A stretch of DNA of 5,362 nucleotides from Oscillospiraceae bacterium (GCA_029013165.1 JAQXMV010000110.1:1-5362); one strand, 5' to 3'; positions 1 to 5,337 are shown, counted from the first letter of the stretch. Notes: generated by a model from the letters alone, not told the origin. Made by a program: numbers and translations.

Positions 1-192
1 AGCATCAGGCGTCGATCAGCAGTGAACGTGAACGGCAAAGTTCCTCCTGCGCCGTCATGAATGAGAGGATACCGGAAGAGTAAGCCTGTCGGTTGGCGTA
101 CTTTTTCGGGAAGATGAAAGGACCGACTGCACCCGGAGAAAGTTGTGCGGATGAGTTTTCGGACGCGGTTTCGATTACCGCCGTCTCCACCA
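1..192 (+). ncRNA. ssrA: tmRNA (transfer-messenger RNA), 3' part, cut by the window start
   Basis: tmRNA rescues ribosomes stalled on broken mRNAs: its tRNA-like end, charged with alanine, enters the A site and a short internal reading frame then tags the nascent peptide for proteolysis, with SmpB as partner. Only the 3' portion is here; the 5' acceptor strand and tag frame should lie just left of the window. Visible: a T-arm at 165-181 (stem GCGGT/ACCGC, loop TTCGATT), a 7-nt acceptor 3' strand CGTCTCC at 182-188, discriminator A189 and encoded CCA at 190-192. The preceding TTTTCGGACGCGG (156-168) matches the block before the T-loop in tmRNAs such as that of E. coli (from memory). An upstream helix, GTCGGT 88-93 with ACCGAC 122-127, fits a pseudoknot stem. 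The T at 186 would form the third acceptor pair, the usual G-U alanine identity element, but its partner is outside the window. A plain tRNA is excluded because no matching 5' acceptor strand lies about 76 nt upstream. Confidence 0.92.
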
Positions 193-199
193 GGAATAG

Positions 200-228
200 A
201 AGCGGCTGCTGATGCGGCCGCTTTTTTT
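200..228 (+). terminator. Rho-independent terminator of ssrA
   Basis: The stem AAGCGGC-TGC (200-209) pairs with GCG-GCCGCTT (214-223) around the loop TGAT, giving 10 pairs including one T-G wobble, followed by a run of seven T at 222-228. It begins 8 nt after the encoded CCA of the tmRNA. There is no matching T-run for the minus strand, so it acts on + strand transcripts. Confidence 0.92.
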
Positions 229-278
229 ATGAGAAAACAATAAGGAAGATAATGAGAAAAATCCATAAAAGTTTCGCT

Positions 279-342
279 CAAGCCTTTTCAAAGGCTTGCG
301 GGGTCAAGGGGCAGAGTCCCTGTCGCGCTTCGCAAAGCGCGA
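279..342. repeat. Triple-hairpin intergenic repeat-like element
   Basis: Three inverted repeats stand almost end to end. Arms 279-287 and 290-298 (CAAGCCTTT/AAAGGCTTG) are perfect; arms 307-311 and 317-321 (AGGGG/TCCCT) pair with one G-T; arms 323-330 and 335-342 (TCGCGCTT/AAGCGCGA) are perfect with loop CGCA. The layout of a CAAGCC hairpin, then a GGGGCAGAG hairpin, then a GCGC hairpin resembles an interspersed repeat I recall from clostridial and Oscillospiraceae genomes. That resemblance is memory, not a search result. There is no T-run after any of the three, so they do not look like simple terminators. Confidence 0.6.
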
Positions 343-368
343 AATGCCCTTAACATAAAACAGAAAGA

Positions 369-408
369 CTGCGCTGACGGATAGAAAAAAATACTCCATT
401 AAGCGCAG
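369..408. repeat. Inverted repeat with A-rich 26-nt loop
   Basis: CTGCGCT at 369-375 is the exact reverse complement of AGCGCAG at 402-408. The enclosed 26 nt include a run of seven A. It sits between the triple hairpin and the long hairpin at 416-452, in the same chain of structured elements. Confidence 0.5.
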
Positions 409-415
409 GAAGGGA

Positions 416-452
416 GGAACGAGAGGAAATGCGGGGCATTTTCCCTCGTTCC
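416..452. repeat. Long hairpin, 17-bp arms
   Basis: The arm at 416-432 pairs with 436-452 across a GGG loop. Of 17 positions, 15 are Watson-Crick, one is G-T and one is an A-C mismatch. This is the longest helix in the window and far longer than chance would suggest. No T-run follows, so a terminator role is unlikely. Confidence 0.75.
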
Positions 453-454
453 GT

Positions 455-479
455 GGGAAACCCTCGCCGGGGGTTTCCC
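455..479. repeat. Perfect 9-bp hairpin GGGAAACCC/GGGTTTCCC
   Basis: GGGAAACCC at 455-463 pairs perfectly with GGGTTTCCC at 471-479 across a 7-nt loop. It follows the 416-452 hairpin after only two bases, so the two would stack or act as one unit. Confidence 0.7.
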
Positions 480-509
480 GGTAAAAAGGGCAGATATTTT
501 TATATAAAA

Positions 510-525
510 GACGGATTTAACCGTC
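510..525. repeat. Small hairpin GACGG/CCGTC
   Basis: GACGG at 510-514 pairs with CCGTC at 521-525 across ATTTAA. It lies 5 nt before the terminator-like hairpin at 531-556, and the two could belong to the 3' end of one short transcript. Confidence 0.4.
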
Positions 526-530
526 ACGGT

Positions 531-556
531 GGCGCTGCGCAGACAGCGCCCTTTTT
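531..556 (+). terminator. Terminator-like hairpin at the left end of the tandem repeat
   Basis: GGCGCTG at 531-537 pairs perfectly with CAGCGCC at 544-550 around CGCAGA and is followed by C and five T (552-556). It would stop + strand transcription coming through the 279-525 hairpins. The right arm belongs to the repeat unit and recurs at 680-686, but the second copy lacks the left arm, so only the first copy can form this structure. Confidence 0.6.
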
Positions 557-663
557 GCGTGCGTTTCCATCGGTAGGGCGACGGTGTTTTACCGCACAGG
601 TGAACCGTTGGTAAGGTTGCCGCAGACTGACACGGCAAGCCGCGACCCTGCCAAAATGCGATC
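538..663. repeat. Tandem repeat, copy 1 (136-bp period)
   Basis: This segment aligns without gaps to 674-799, offset exactly 136 bp, with about 17 mismatches over 126 positions by hand count. Three short self-complementary pieces are visible: CGGT/ACCG (around GTTTT), AACC/GGTT (around GTTGGTAA) and TTGCCG/CGGCAA (around CAGACTGACA). The tail to about 674 can still be matched to the bases after 799 if one gap is allowed. I do not recognise a protein in either strand. Confidence 0.85.
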
Positions 664-673
664 ATTTCACCGT

Positions 674-799
674 CGCAGACAGCGCCCTTTTTGCGCGCGT
701 TTCCACCGGCAGGGCGACGGTGTTTGACCGCACAGGTGAACCGTTGTTGAGGTTAGCGCAGACTGACGCGGCAAGCTGTGTTCCTACGAAAATGCAGTC
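674..799. repeat. Tandem repeat, copy 2 (136-bp period)
   Basis: Second copy of the unit at 538-663. The small stems CGGT/ACCG and AACC/GGTT are kept, while the TTGCCG/CGGCAA stem of copy 1 has decayed here (TTAGCG). The mismatches cluster towards the right end. The minus-strand frame through this copy (662-931, GTG start) has no ribosome binding site and I treat it as chance. Confidence 0.85.
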
Positions 800-916
800 G
801 GCTTCATCGCCGAGAAAACACGGCGTGTTTTGCTGAATAAGAGGGTTGATATTGTGCGGTGTGGGGAATTCCTGAATTTCCGGCAGGATTTCTAAATATA
901 TTGATAGATTTTCGCA

Positions 917-945
917 ATGATTCCGCCTCACCGATGTTGTATAAT
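917..945 (+). promoter_or_regulatory. Possible weak sigma-A promoter
   Basis: A perfect TATAAT at 940-945 has only a poor -35 (ATGATT at 917-922, 17-bp spacer, 3 of 6 consensus bases) and no extended -10 TG. The near-palindrome GGCGTCAATGATGCC at 957-971 lies just after the expected start point and could be an operator if this promoter is real. Much less convincing than the promoter at 1077-1105. Confidence 0.27.
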
Positions 946-1009
946 GATTTCGTCACGGCGTCAATGATGCCGCCCGAACCGTTACCCTATCAGAAAGATT
1001 ATCGGTGTT

Positions 1010-1027
1010 CAGAGACAAATTTCTCTG
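1010..1027. promoter_or_regulatory. Candidate operator dyad upstream of the operon promoter
   Basis: CAGAGA (1010-1015) and TCTCTG (1022-1027) are exact inverted arms separated by 6 bp. The centre is about 58 bp upstream of the -35 box and roughly 94 bp upstream of the expected transcription start, a position more typical of an activator site than a repressor site. No regulator gene in the window identifies the binding protein. Confidence 0.35.
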
Positions 1028-1076
1028 TTTGGCCGCAGAATGATGTGCGGATACCCTGGTTGTGGTTTTGCAACAC

Positions 1077-1105
1077 TTGACGGGGACTGTGTATTGGGAT
1101 ATAAT
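1077..1105 (+). promoter_or_regulatory. Sigma-A promoter of the symporter-glycosidase operon
   Basis: TTGACG (1077-1082) and TATAAT (1100-1105) are separated by exactly 17 bp, so 11 of 12 consensus bases are present. Transcription should start near 1112. This is the only near-consensus promoter upstream of the two genes, and no hairpin terminator lies between it and the start codon. I saw no catabolite-responsive (cre-like) element overlapping it. Confidence 0.85.
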
Positions 1106-1111
1106 CATATT

Positions 1112-1284
1112 TATCGGCATTTTTTCTTAAAAGAGCCGGAGGACGGTCAGCACGGAAAAGCGCTCCGGACACAAGGAACCGGAAAAAGCAGGCTCTCTTC
1201 ATGGCTCGGCGGAGAAAATGCAGCTTACAAGGGGAAAATACAGCAGAAAGCAATATGCTCTGCTTAGAAAATGAGGTATTTATC
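1112..1284 (+). other. 5' leader of the operon, about 170 nt, with alternative helices
   Basis: The leader is longer than ribosome binding requires. AGAGCC (1132-1137) can pair with GGCTCT (1191-1196), while CCGGAG (1136-1141) can pair with CTCCGG (1163-1168). Both helices need C1136-C1137, so they compete. Near the gene, AGCAGA (1242-1247) pairs with TCTGCT (1259-1264), ending 8 nt before the ribosome binding site. A near-direct repeat, GGAGAAAATGCAGC at 1211-1224 and GGGGAAAATACAGC at 1231-1244, has a 20-bp period. No known riboswitch is recognised and no T-run is present, so any control is unproven. Confidence 0.45.
1272..1277 (+). promoter_or_regulatory. Ribosome binding site fixing the symporter start at 1285
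   Basis: TGAGGT contains GAGG (1273-1276) placed 8 nt before ATG 1285. The in-frame upstream ATGs at 1201 and 1255 have no comparable site, which decides the start in favour of 1285. Confidence 0.75.
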
Positions 1285-2958
1285 ATGGGAAATGTGAAGG
1301 AAAAAATCAATACAGGCGTTGGTAACCTGAAAAAACACTGGAAAACACCGCCTGACGGCTATTATGTCAATTATAAGGAATTCCTCTGCCTGGCACTGGG
1401 CAGCGGCTCGATTTCCTTTTCCAGCGTTCTGATCACTTGGACGGCGATTTCGTTTAATATTCCGATGATGATCAGCTATTTCAAGGTCTCCTCGGGCTTC
1501 GTTTTTGTCGCCGGCATGGTGGCGTCCTTGCTGGGACTGCTCAGAGCACCGATATTGTCTATGCTGATCGATAATTCCAAGGCGGGCAAAAATAAATTTA
1601 AAAGGTTTTTGCCCATATCCTCCATACTGACGGTGATCAGCTTCTCGATCATACCCTTTATTCCACAGAGCATGACAGAAGATGTGCTGTTTTCTTTCTC
1701 GATTCCGGCCATACCCGTTTTTTCCGTCGCCGCTTCCAGCATTGCGGTGTCCTCGGGCACACTGCTGATGTTTGTTCTGATCCAGATCGGCACTTTCTTC
1801 TCTACCATACTCAATCAGTGCCTGGTGGGCATCGAGCAGACTATTTCTCCTGTGGCACAGGAGCGCGCCAATATCGGCGCCTTTAAGGGCTTGGTTTCCA
1901 ATATTCCCTCCTCTGTCGTGAATGTCATTTTGCCGCTGGCGGCCGGCATTTTCTTCGCCTCCAGCGATAATCCCATGAATAATATCATGCTTTACCGCGT
2001 GGCTTTCCCGATATGCGGTATCGGCTGTGTTGCGCTGGTTTTCTTCGCTTATTACGGCACAGAGGAAAGAACCGTTGTTCATAAGGAATATGTGGCTAAG
2101 GTGCGCTTTACCGAGGGTATGAGACAGCTGATGACCAATAAATATTTCTGGATCATAACCTTTTTCTCCATTTTCTCCGGTGTCCGCGGCTGTATCAATA
2201 TGTACCTGTGGATCTGTAATTACGCCATCGGCGGCAAGGCCGGCTCCTTCGTTTTGAGTATCTGCAATATCGTTCTGAATAACGCCCTCATACCAGGTAT
2301 GCTTTTGGGACCGCTGCTGATCAAAAAATTCGGCAAGAAAAATGTTATGCTCATTTCAACGGTGGGCTTCACGGTCATGGCCTTTATGCAGCTTTTCACA
2401 CTCAAACAGCCTTATCTGATCCTGGTCGCGATTTTCTTCCAGAATCTTTTCAATGGCCTGAGCTACATTTCCGGCATTATGGCGCCCGATGCTCTCGACT
2501 ATCAGCAGTGGAAAACCGGCAAGCGACTGGAGGGCTTCTGGCAGAATTTCAACGCTTTTGTTGTGACCTTTTTCGGCTTTTTCACCAGCGCCCTGGTGCC
2601 GCTGTTCATGTCCTTCGGCGGTGTGGGCTTCGGTGACAACATCGACACGGCTCTGAAAAATCCCGATATCATGTTCTCCACCTTTGAGAGTGTCACATGG
2701 CTGGGCATCATCTTCTCGATTCTGAGCATCATTCCGATTTTCTTCTATGATCTCACAGAAAAGAAGCATGCCAATTATATCCGTGCTCTGCAGATCCGAG
2801 CCGCTGTTTCCAACTATCAAAGCGGACAACTCACAGCGGACGATATCAGCAACACCAAAAATGTGCTGGCCTTTGCGCAGGAAAATGATGATGAATTCAT
2901 CAAAGAAGAGCTGTCAAAGCATGACTGTATCGACGCCATTGCCGCAACTGTTTTATAA
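1285..2958 (+). CDS. GPH-family (glycoside-pentoside-hexuronide) cation symporter, MFS_2 type
   Basis: Integral membrane sugar symporter of 557 aa, expected to import a glycoside with Na+ or H+. The family is shown by DALDYQQWKTGKRLEG (residues 402-417), the D-x-x-D-Y-x-x-W-K-T-G-x-R-x-E-G signature of GPH carriers, and by the cytoplasmic loop after helix 2-3 (LRAP...DNSKAGKNKFKRFLP, about 86-110). The N-terminus HWKTPPDGYYVNYKEF (19-33) is typical of clostridial members. About 11-12 hydrophobic segments are visible, for example near 34-60, 70-95, 110-127, 160-182, 208-226, 236-257, 286-305, 320-345, 353-372, 376-398, 423-445 and 470-488. The frame stays open from an ATG at 1201, but the extra 28 residues are polar and lack a ribosome binding site. 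An unusual feature is a roughly 69-residue hydrophilic tail (489-557) predicted to be cytoplasmic and helical. The GH95 gene begins 22 nt later, so the imported substrate is probably that enzyme's substrate. The sugar specificity and coupling ion cannot be read from sequence. Confidence 0.9.
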   Translation: MGNVKEKINTGVGNLKKHWKTPPDGYYVNYKEFLCLALGSGSISFSSVLITWTAISFNIPMMISYFKVSSGFVFVAGMVASLLGLLRAPILSMLIDNSKAGKNKFKRFLPISSILTVISFSIIPFIPQSMTEDVLFSFSIPAIPVFSVAASSIAVSSGTLLMFVLIQIGTFFSTILNQCLVGIEQTISPVAQERANIGAFKGLVSNIPSSVVNVILPLAAGIFFASSDNPMNNIMLYRVAFPICGIGCVALVFFAYYGTEERTVVHKEYVAKVRFTEGMRQLMTNKYFWIITFFSIFSGVRGCINMYLWICNYAIGGKAGSFVLSICNIVLNNALIPGMLLGPLLIKKFGKKNVMLISTVGFTVMAFMQLFTLKQPYLILVAIFFQNLFNGLSYISGIMAPDALDYQQWKTGKRLEGFWQNFNAFVVTFFGFFTSALVPLFMSFGGVGFGDNIDTALKNPDIMFSTFESVTWLGIIFSILSIIPIFFYDLTEKKHANYIRALQIRAAVSNYQSGQLTADDISNTKNVLAFAQENDDEFIKEELSKHDCIDAIAATVL

Positions 2959-2961
2959 AGC

Positions 2962-2977
2962 AAGGTAAGGAACGGAG
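2962..2977 (+). promoter_or_regulatory. Ribosome binding region of the GH95 gene
   Basis: Purine-rich stretch with AAGG at 2967-2970 and GGAG at 2974-2977. Two adjacent ATG codons follow: 2981 is 3 nt from GGAG and 10 nt from AAGG, while 2984 is 6 nt from GGAG. Either could be the true start; the protein differs by one Met. Confidence 0.65.
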
Positions 2978-2980
2978 AAA

Positions 2981-5197
2981 ATGATGAATAAACTGCATTA
3001 CGATTCTCCCGCAAGGTTCTGGCGGGAGGCGCTGCCCATCGGAAACGGCTTTACAGGCGTTATGATCTACGGCGGTAGAAAAACCGAAACCCTCTGCTTT
3101 AACGACACGACTCTCTGGTCGGGATATCCCAAGGACTATAATAACAGCCAAAGTCTCGAATATATCGGAAAGGTCAGAGAACTGATTTTTGCCGGAAAAA
3201 ACAGTGAGGCGGACGCCCTTGCACAGAAAAAAATGATCGGCTTTTACAGCGAGTCCTTTTTGCCCCTGGGAGAAGTCTCCATTCGGTTCAAGGGCTTACG
3301 GAACGGCGGTTATAAAAGAGAGCTGGATTTGTCGAAGGCGATTCATTCCGTGTATTCAGACGGAATCACCAGGGAAACCTTCGCCTCCCATCCTCACGGT
3401 ATTGTTGCCTGCAGGATCACATCGGAATATCCGGTGACGGCGGTCATTAGGGCCAAAAGTAAGCTGAAAAGCAAAACCGTCTGCGATGACGGGCTGTTCC
3501 TGACGGGTCAGGCTCCGGATTATGTGGCTCCCAATTATCTGCGCGGCGAACTGTTTCCTGTCAAATATAAGGAAAAAAAGGGCATGGCTTTTTGTCTCGG
3601 CATGAAAGTCCGGACAAACGGTCAGGTCTGCTATCAAGGAAAAAGCATCACCATCACCCATTTCACGGAGGCGGTGTTGATCTTTTCAACGGCGACCGGT
3701 TTCATCGGCTATGATCAGATGCCGCTGACCGATCGGGAAGCCGTCAAAAGAATCTGCGCCGAGCGCCTGAAAAACTGTCAGGATCCCTATGATGTGATCA
3801 GGAACAGACACATTGAAGATTTCAGGGCCCTTTATCAGAGACAGAGTATCTCCCTCGGTGGGGAGTCGGAGCTGACCACAGACCGGCTTCTCGGCGAGGT
3901 GAAAAAAGGCGGTGATGTCCGGGCAATCTGTGATCTTTTCTATAACTACGGAAAATATATGACTGTCAGCGCCAGCCGCCGGAGCGGCCAGCCCATGAAC
4001 CTGCAGGGCATTTGGAACGCCTCTCTCCGACCGCCATGGAGCAGTAACTATACGGTCAATATCAATACACAGATGAACTATTGGGGCGCCTCTGCCTGCG
4101 GACTCTTTGAGTGTCTGGAGCCCTTTTTGCAGATGGTATATGAAACCATGGAAAGGGGAAAAAAGACGGCGGAGATCAACTACGGTTGTCGCGGCTTCGC
4201 CTGTAATCATAATGTGGATCTCTGGCGCAAGACCCCTCCGGTTCGCGGAACATCGAACTATATGCTGGAGCCCCTGTGCGGCGTCTGGCTGGCCAATGAG
4301 ATCTATGCCCACTACAGAAACGGCGCTTTCTCAGGACAGGAAGATGAGGTTCGCGAAATCGTGGAGCAGGGAGCCAGATTCTGTCTGGACTATCTGGTGC
4401 TCCATGACGGGGAATATGTGATCTGTCCGTCACCCTCTCCGGAAAATTACTTTGTCACCAACGCCAAAAACGCTTACCTTGATTATGCGTCCGCTTTTGA
4501 TATGGGTCTTGTTCGGCAAGTCTTTACCAATGCCCTCGAAATTTCCGAGGATTCGGAACTGAAAAGCGAAATACGGGAAAAGCAATCCAAGCTCTATCCT
4601 TTCAAAAAAGGTGAAAACGGTATCTGTGAGTGGCACACGCATTTTGAAACGCCGGAAAAGGGTCACCGTCATTTCTCACCCCTTTATGCTTTTTATCCCG
4701 GTCGGGAAATCGGTTTTTATTCCCATCGGGAGCAGACAGAATGGGTGAGAGAGCTGTTCCATTATCGGCTGAAACATTCCGGACAGTATATCGGTTGGTC
4801 GGCCGCCTGGGCCATCTGCCTTGCCGCGCGGCTGCGTGAGGGAGAAACAGTTCTGTCGGTGATCCGCGACTTTCTCTCCCACTCGGTTTTCAGCAACCTT
4901 TTCTGTGTCCATCCGCCCTTTCTTTTCCAGATCGACGGCAACATGGGCTATGTGGCCGGCATCAATGAGATGCTGCTGAGCGAAGAACGGGGAAAAATTG
5001 AGCTTCTTCCGGCCTTGTCGGACGAGTTTGCCTCCTGCGGAGAGGTCAGGAATATGTTTGTCTGCGGCGCGAAAATCAGCTTCCGCTGGAAAGACGGCCT
5101 TGTGACGGCGATCACCAGTGACAAGCCTGTGACGGTACTCGGCAAGCACCTGAGCGAATCGGTCAAAACAGAGGGCGATATCACCGTTAAATCATAA
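2981..5197 (+). CDS. GH95 family glycosidase, cytoplasmic; alpha-L-fucosidase family, possibly alpha-L-galactosidase
   Basis: Inverting exo-glycosidase of 738 aa, near the usual GH95 length, without a signal peptide, so it acts in the cytoplasm. GH95 enzymes release terminal alpha-linked L-fucose (often alpha-1,2) or L-galactose. Visible: N-terminal beta-domain motifs EALPIGNGFTGVM (16-28) and NDTTLWSG (41-48); NLQGIWN (340-346); NINTQMNYW (360-368); NHNVDLW (409-415); PSPSPENYF (483-491); HRHFSPLYAFYPG (562-574); QIDGNMG (650-656); LLPAL (675-679) opening the C-terminal beta-domain. By motif match to the Bifidobacterium bifidum 1,2-alpha-L-fucosidase, N360 and N362 are the Asn pair activating the water with D652, and E488 is the general acid. 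Position 358 is Thr where that fucosidase has His, a change linked to L-galactoside specificity. Also unusual are NYWGAS instead of the common NYWPAE, SPLY instead of SHLY, and a C-terminal domain lacking the usual RGGF-like motif. Second gene of the operon, ending before a strong terminator. Confidence 0.93.
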   Translation: MMNKLHYDSPARFWREALPIGNGFTGVMIYGGRKTETLCFNDTTLWSGYPKDYNNSQSLEYIGKVRELIFAGKNSEADALAQKKMIGFYSESFLPLGEVSIRFKGLRNGGYKRELDLSKAIHSVYSDGITRETFASHPHGIVACRITSEYPVTAVIRAKSKLKSKTVCDDGLFLTGQAPDYVAPNYLRGELFPVKYKEKKGMAFCLGMKVRTNGQVCYQGKSITITHFTEAVLIFSTATGFIGYDQMPLTDREAVKRICAERLKNCQDPYDVIRNRHIEDFRALYQRQSISLGGESELTTDRLLGEVKKGGDVRAICDLFYNYGKYMTVSASRRSGQPMNLQGIWNASLRPPWSSNYTVNINTQMNYWGASACGLFECLEPFLQMVYETMERGKKTAEINYGCRGFACNHNVDLWRKTPPVRGTSNYMLEPLCGVWLANEIYAHYRNGAFSGQEDEVREIVEQGARFCLDYLVLHDGEYVICPSPSPENYFVTNAKNAYLDYASAFDMGLVRQVFTNALEISEDSELKSEIREKQSKLYPFKKGENGICEWHTHFETPEKGHRHFSPLYAFYPGREIGFYSHREQTEWVRELFHYRLKHSGQYIGWSAAWAICLAARLREGETVLSVIRDFLSHSVFSNLFCVHPPFLFQIDGNMGYVAGINEMLLSEERGKIELLPALSDEFASCGEVRNMFVCGAKISFRWKDGLVTAITSDKPVTVLGKHLSESVKTEGDITVKS

Positions 5198-5210
5198 CTT
5201 CGGATAATCA

Positions 5211-5254
5211 AAAGAGCCTGCGGGAAATGGTGCTCCCGTCAGGCTCTTTCTTTT
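5211..5254 (+). terminator. Rho-independent terminator of the operon, probably bidirectional
   Basis: AAAGAGCCTG-CGGGA (5211-5225) pairs with TCCCG-T-CAGGCTCTTT (5234-5249): 15 pairs with a single bulged T, loop AATGGTGC, then C and four T. It starts 14 nt after the GH95 stop codon. The A-run before the left arm (CAAAAG) supplies a T-run on the minus strand, so a converging gene from the right could also use it. Confidence 0.93.
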
Positions 5255-5337
5255 GGATAAAACGCCGGCGTATTCTTCCTGATCGGGAACTGTGCGGCAG
5301 AACGGAAAGGGGAGGAAGAGGGGAGGCGCGGCCCCGG

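Larger units (their letters stand above)
229..1076. other. 848-bp intergenic region without a convincing gene, rich in hairpins and repeats
   Basis: No open reading frame here has both a ribosome binding site and a protein-like sequence. The left part (279-479) is a chain of inverted repeats, 510-556 holds two more hairpins of which the second looks like a terminator, 538-799 is a tandem duplication with a 136-bp period, and 800-1076 is unstructured except for small dyads and a possible weak promoter. The short frames on both strands overlap the repeats and are better explained as chance. I read the region as repeat-derived or non-coding RNA-bearing spacer between ssrA and the sugar operon. 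Confidence 0.7.

Noticed and set aside
5..190. 61-aa minus-strand frame with GTG start
   Set aside because: It is the complement of the tmRNA 3' part, has no ribosome binding site, and the tmRNA call explains the sequence fully.
117..192. A tRNA gene ending in CCA
   Set aside because: The T-arm and acceptor 3' strand fit, but no sequence pairing with CGTCTCC is found at the 5' position of a 76-nt tRNA, and no anticodon arm is seen. The block TTTTCGGACGCGG is characteristic of tmRNA.
538..799. CRISPR array or phage attachment repeat
   Set aside because: Only two long, diverged units with an exact 136-bp period and no short repeat-spacer alternation; no cas or integrase gene in the window.
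662..931. 89-aa minus-strand frame through the second repeat copy
   Set aside because: GTG start without a ribosome binding site, no recognised domain, and it runs across the repeat boundary. It looks like one of the chance frames often annotated in interspersed repeats.
859..1080. 73-aa plus-strand frame between the repeat and the promoter
   Set aside because: No ribosome binding site, no recognised family, and it overlaps the -35 box of the operon promoter.
1060..1130. Catabolite-responsive element near the operon promoter
   Set aside because: I found no match to the TGNAANCGNNNNCA-type consensus overlapping or flanking the promoter.
1201..1284. N-terminal extension of the symporter from ATG 1201
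   Set aside because: The 28 extra residues are polar and unlike the family start. There is no good ribosome binding site before 1201, while GAGG sits 8 nt before ATG 1285.
1264..2082. 272-aa minus-strand frame
   Set aside because: Antisense to the symporter, with His/Gly/Arg-rich composition typical of the complement of a membrane protein gene, and no independent start signals.
3686..4312. 208-aa minus-strand frame
   Set aside because: Antisense to the GH95 gene, whose conserved motifs lie in the plus frame here; no ribosome binding site of its own.
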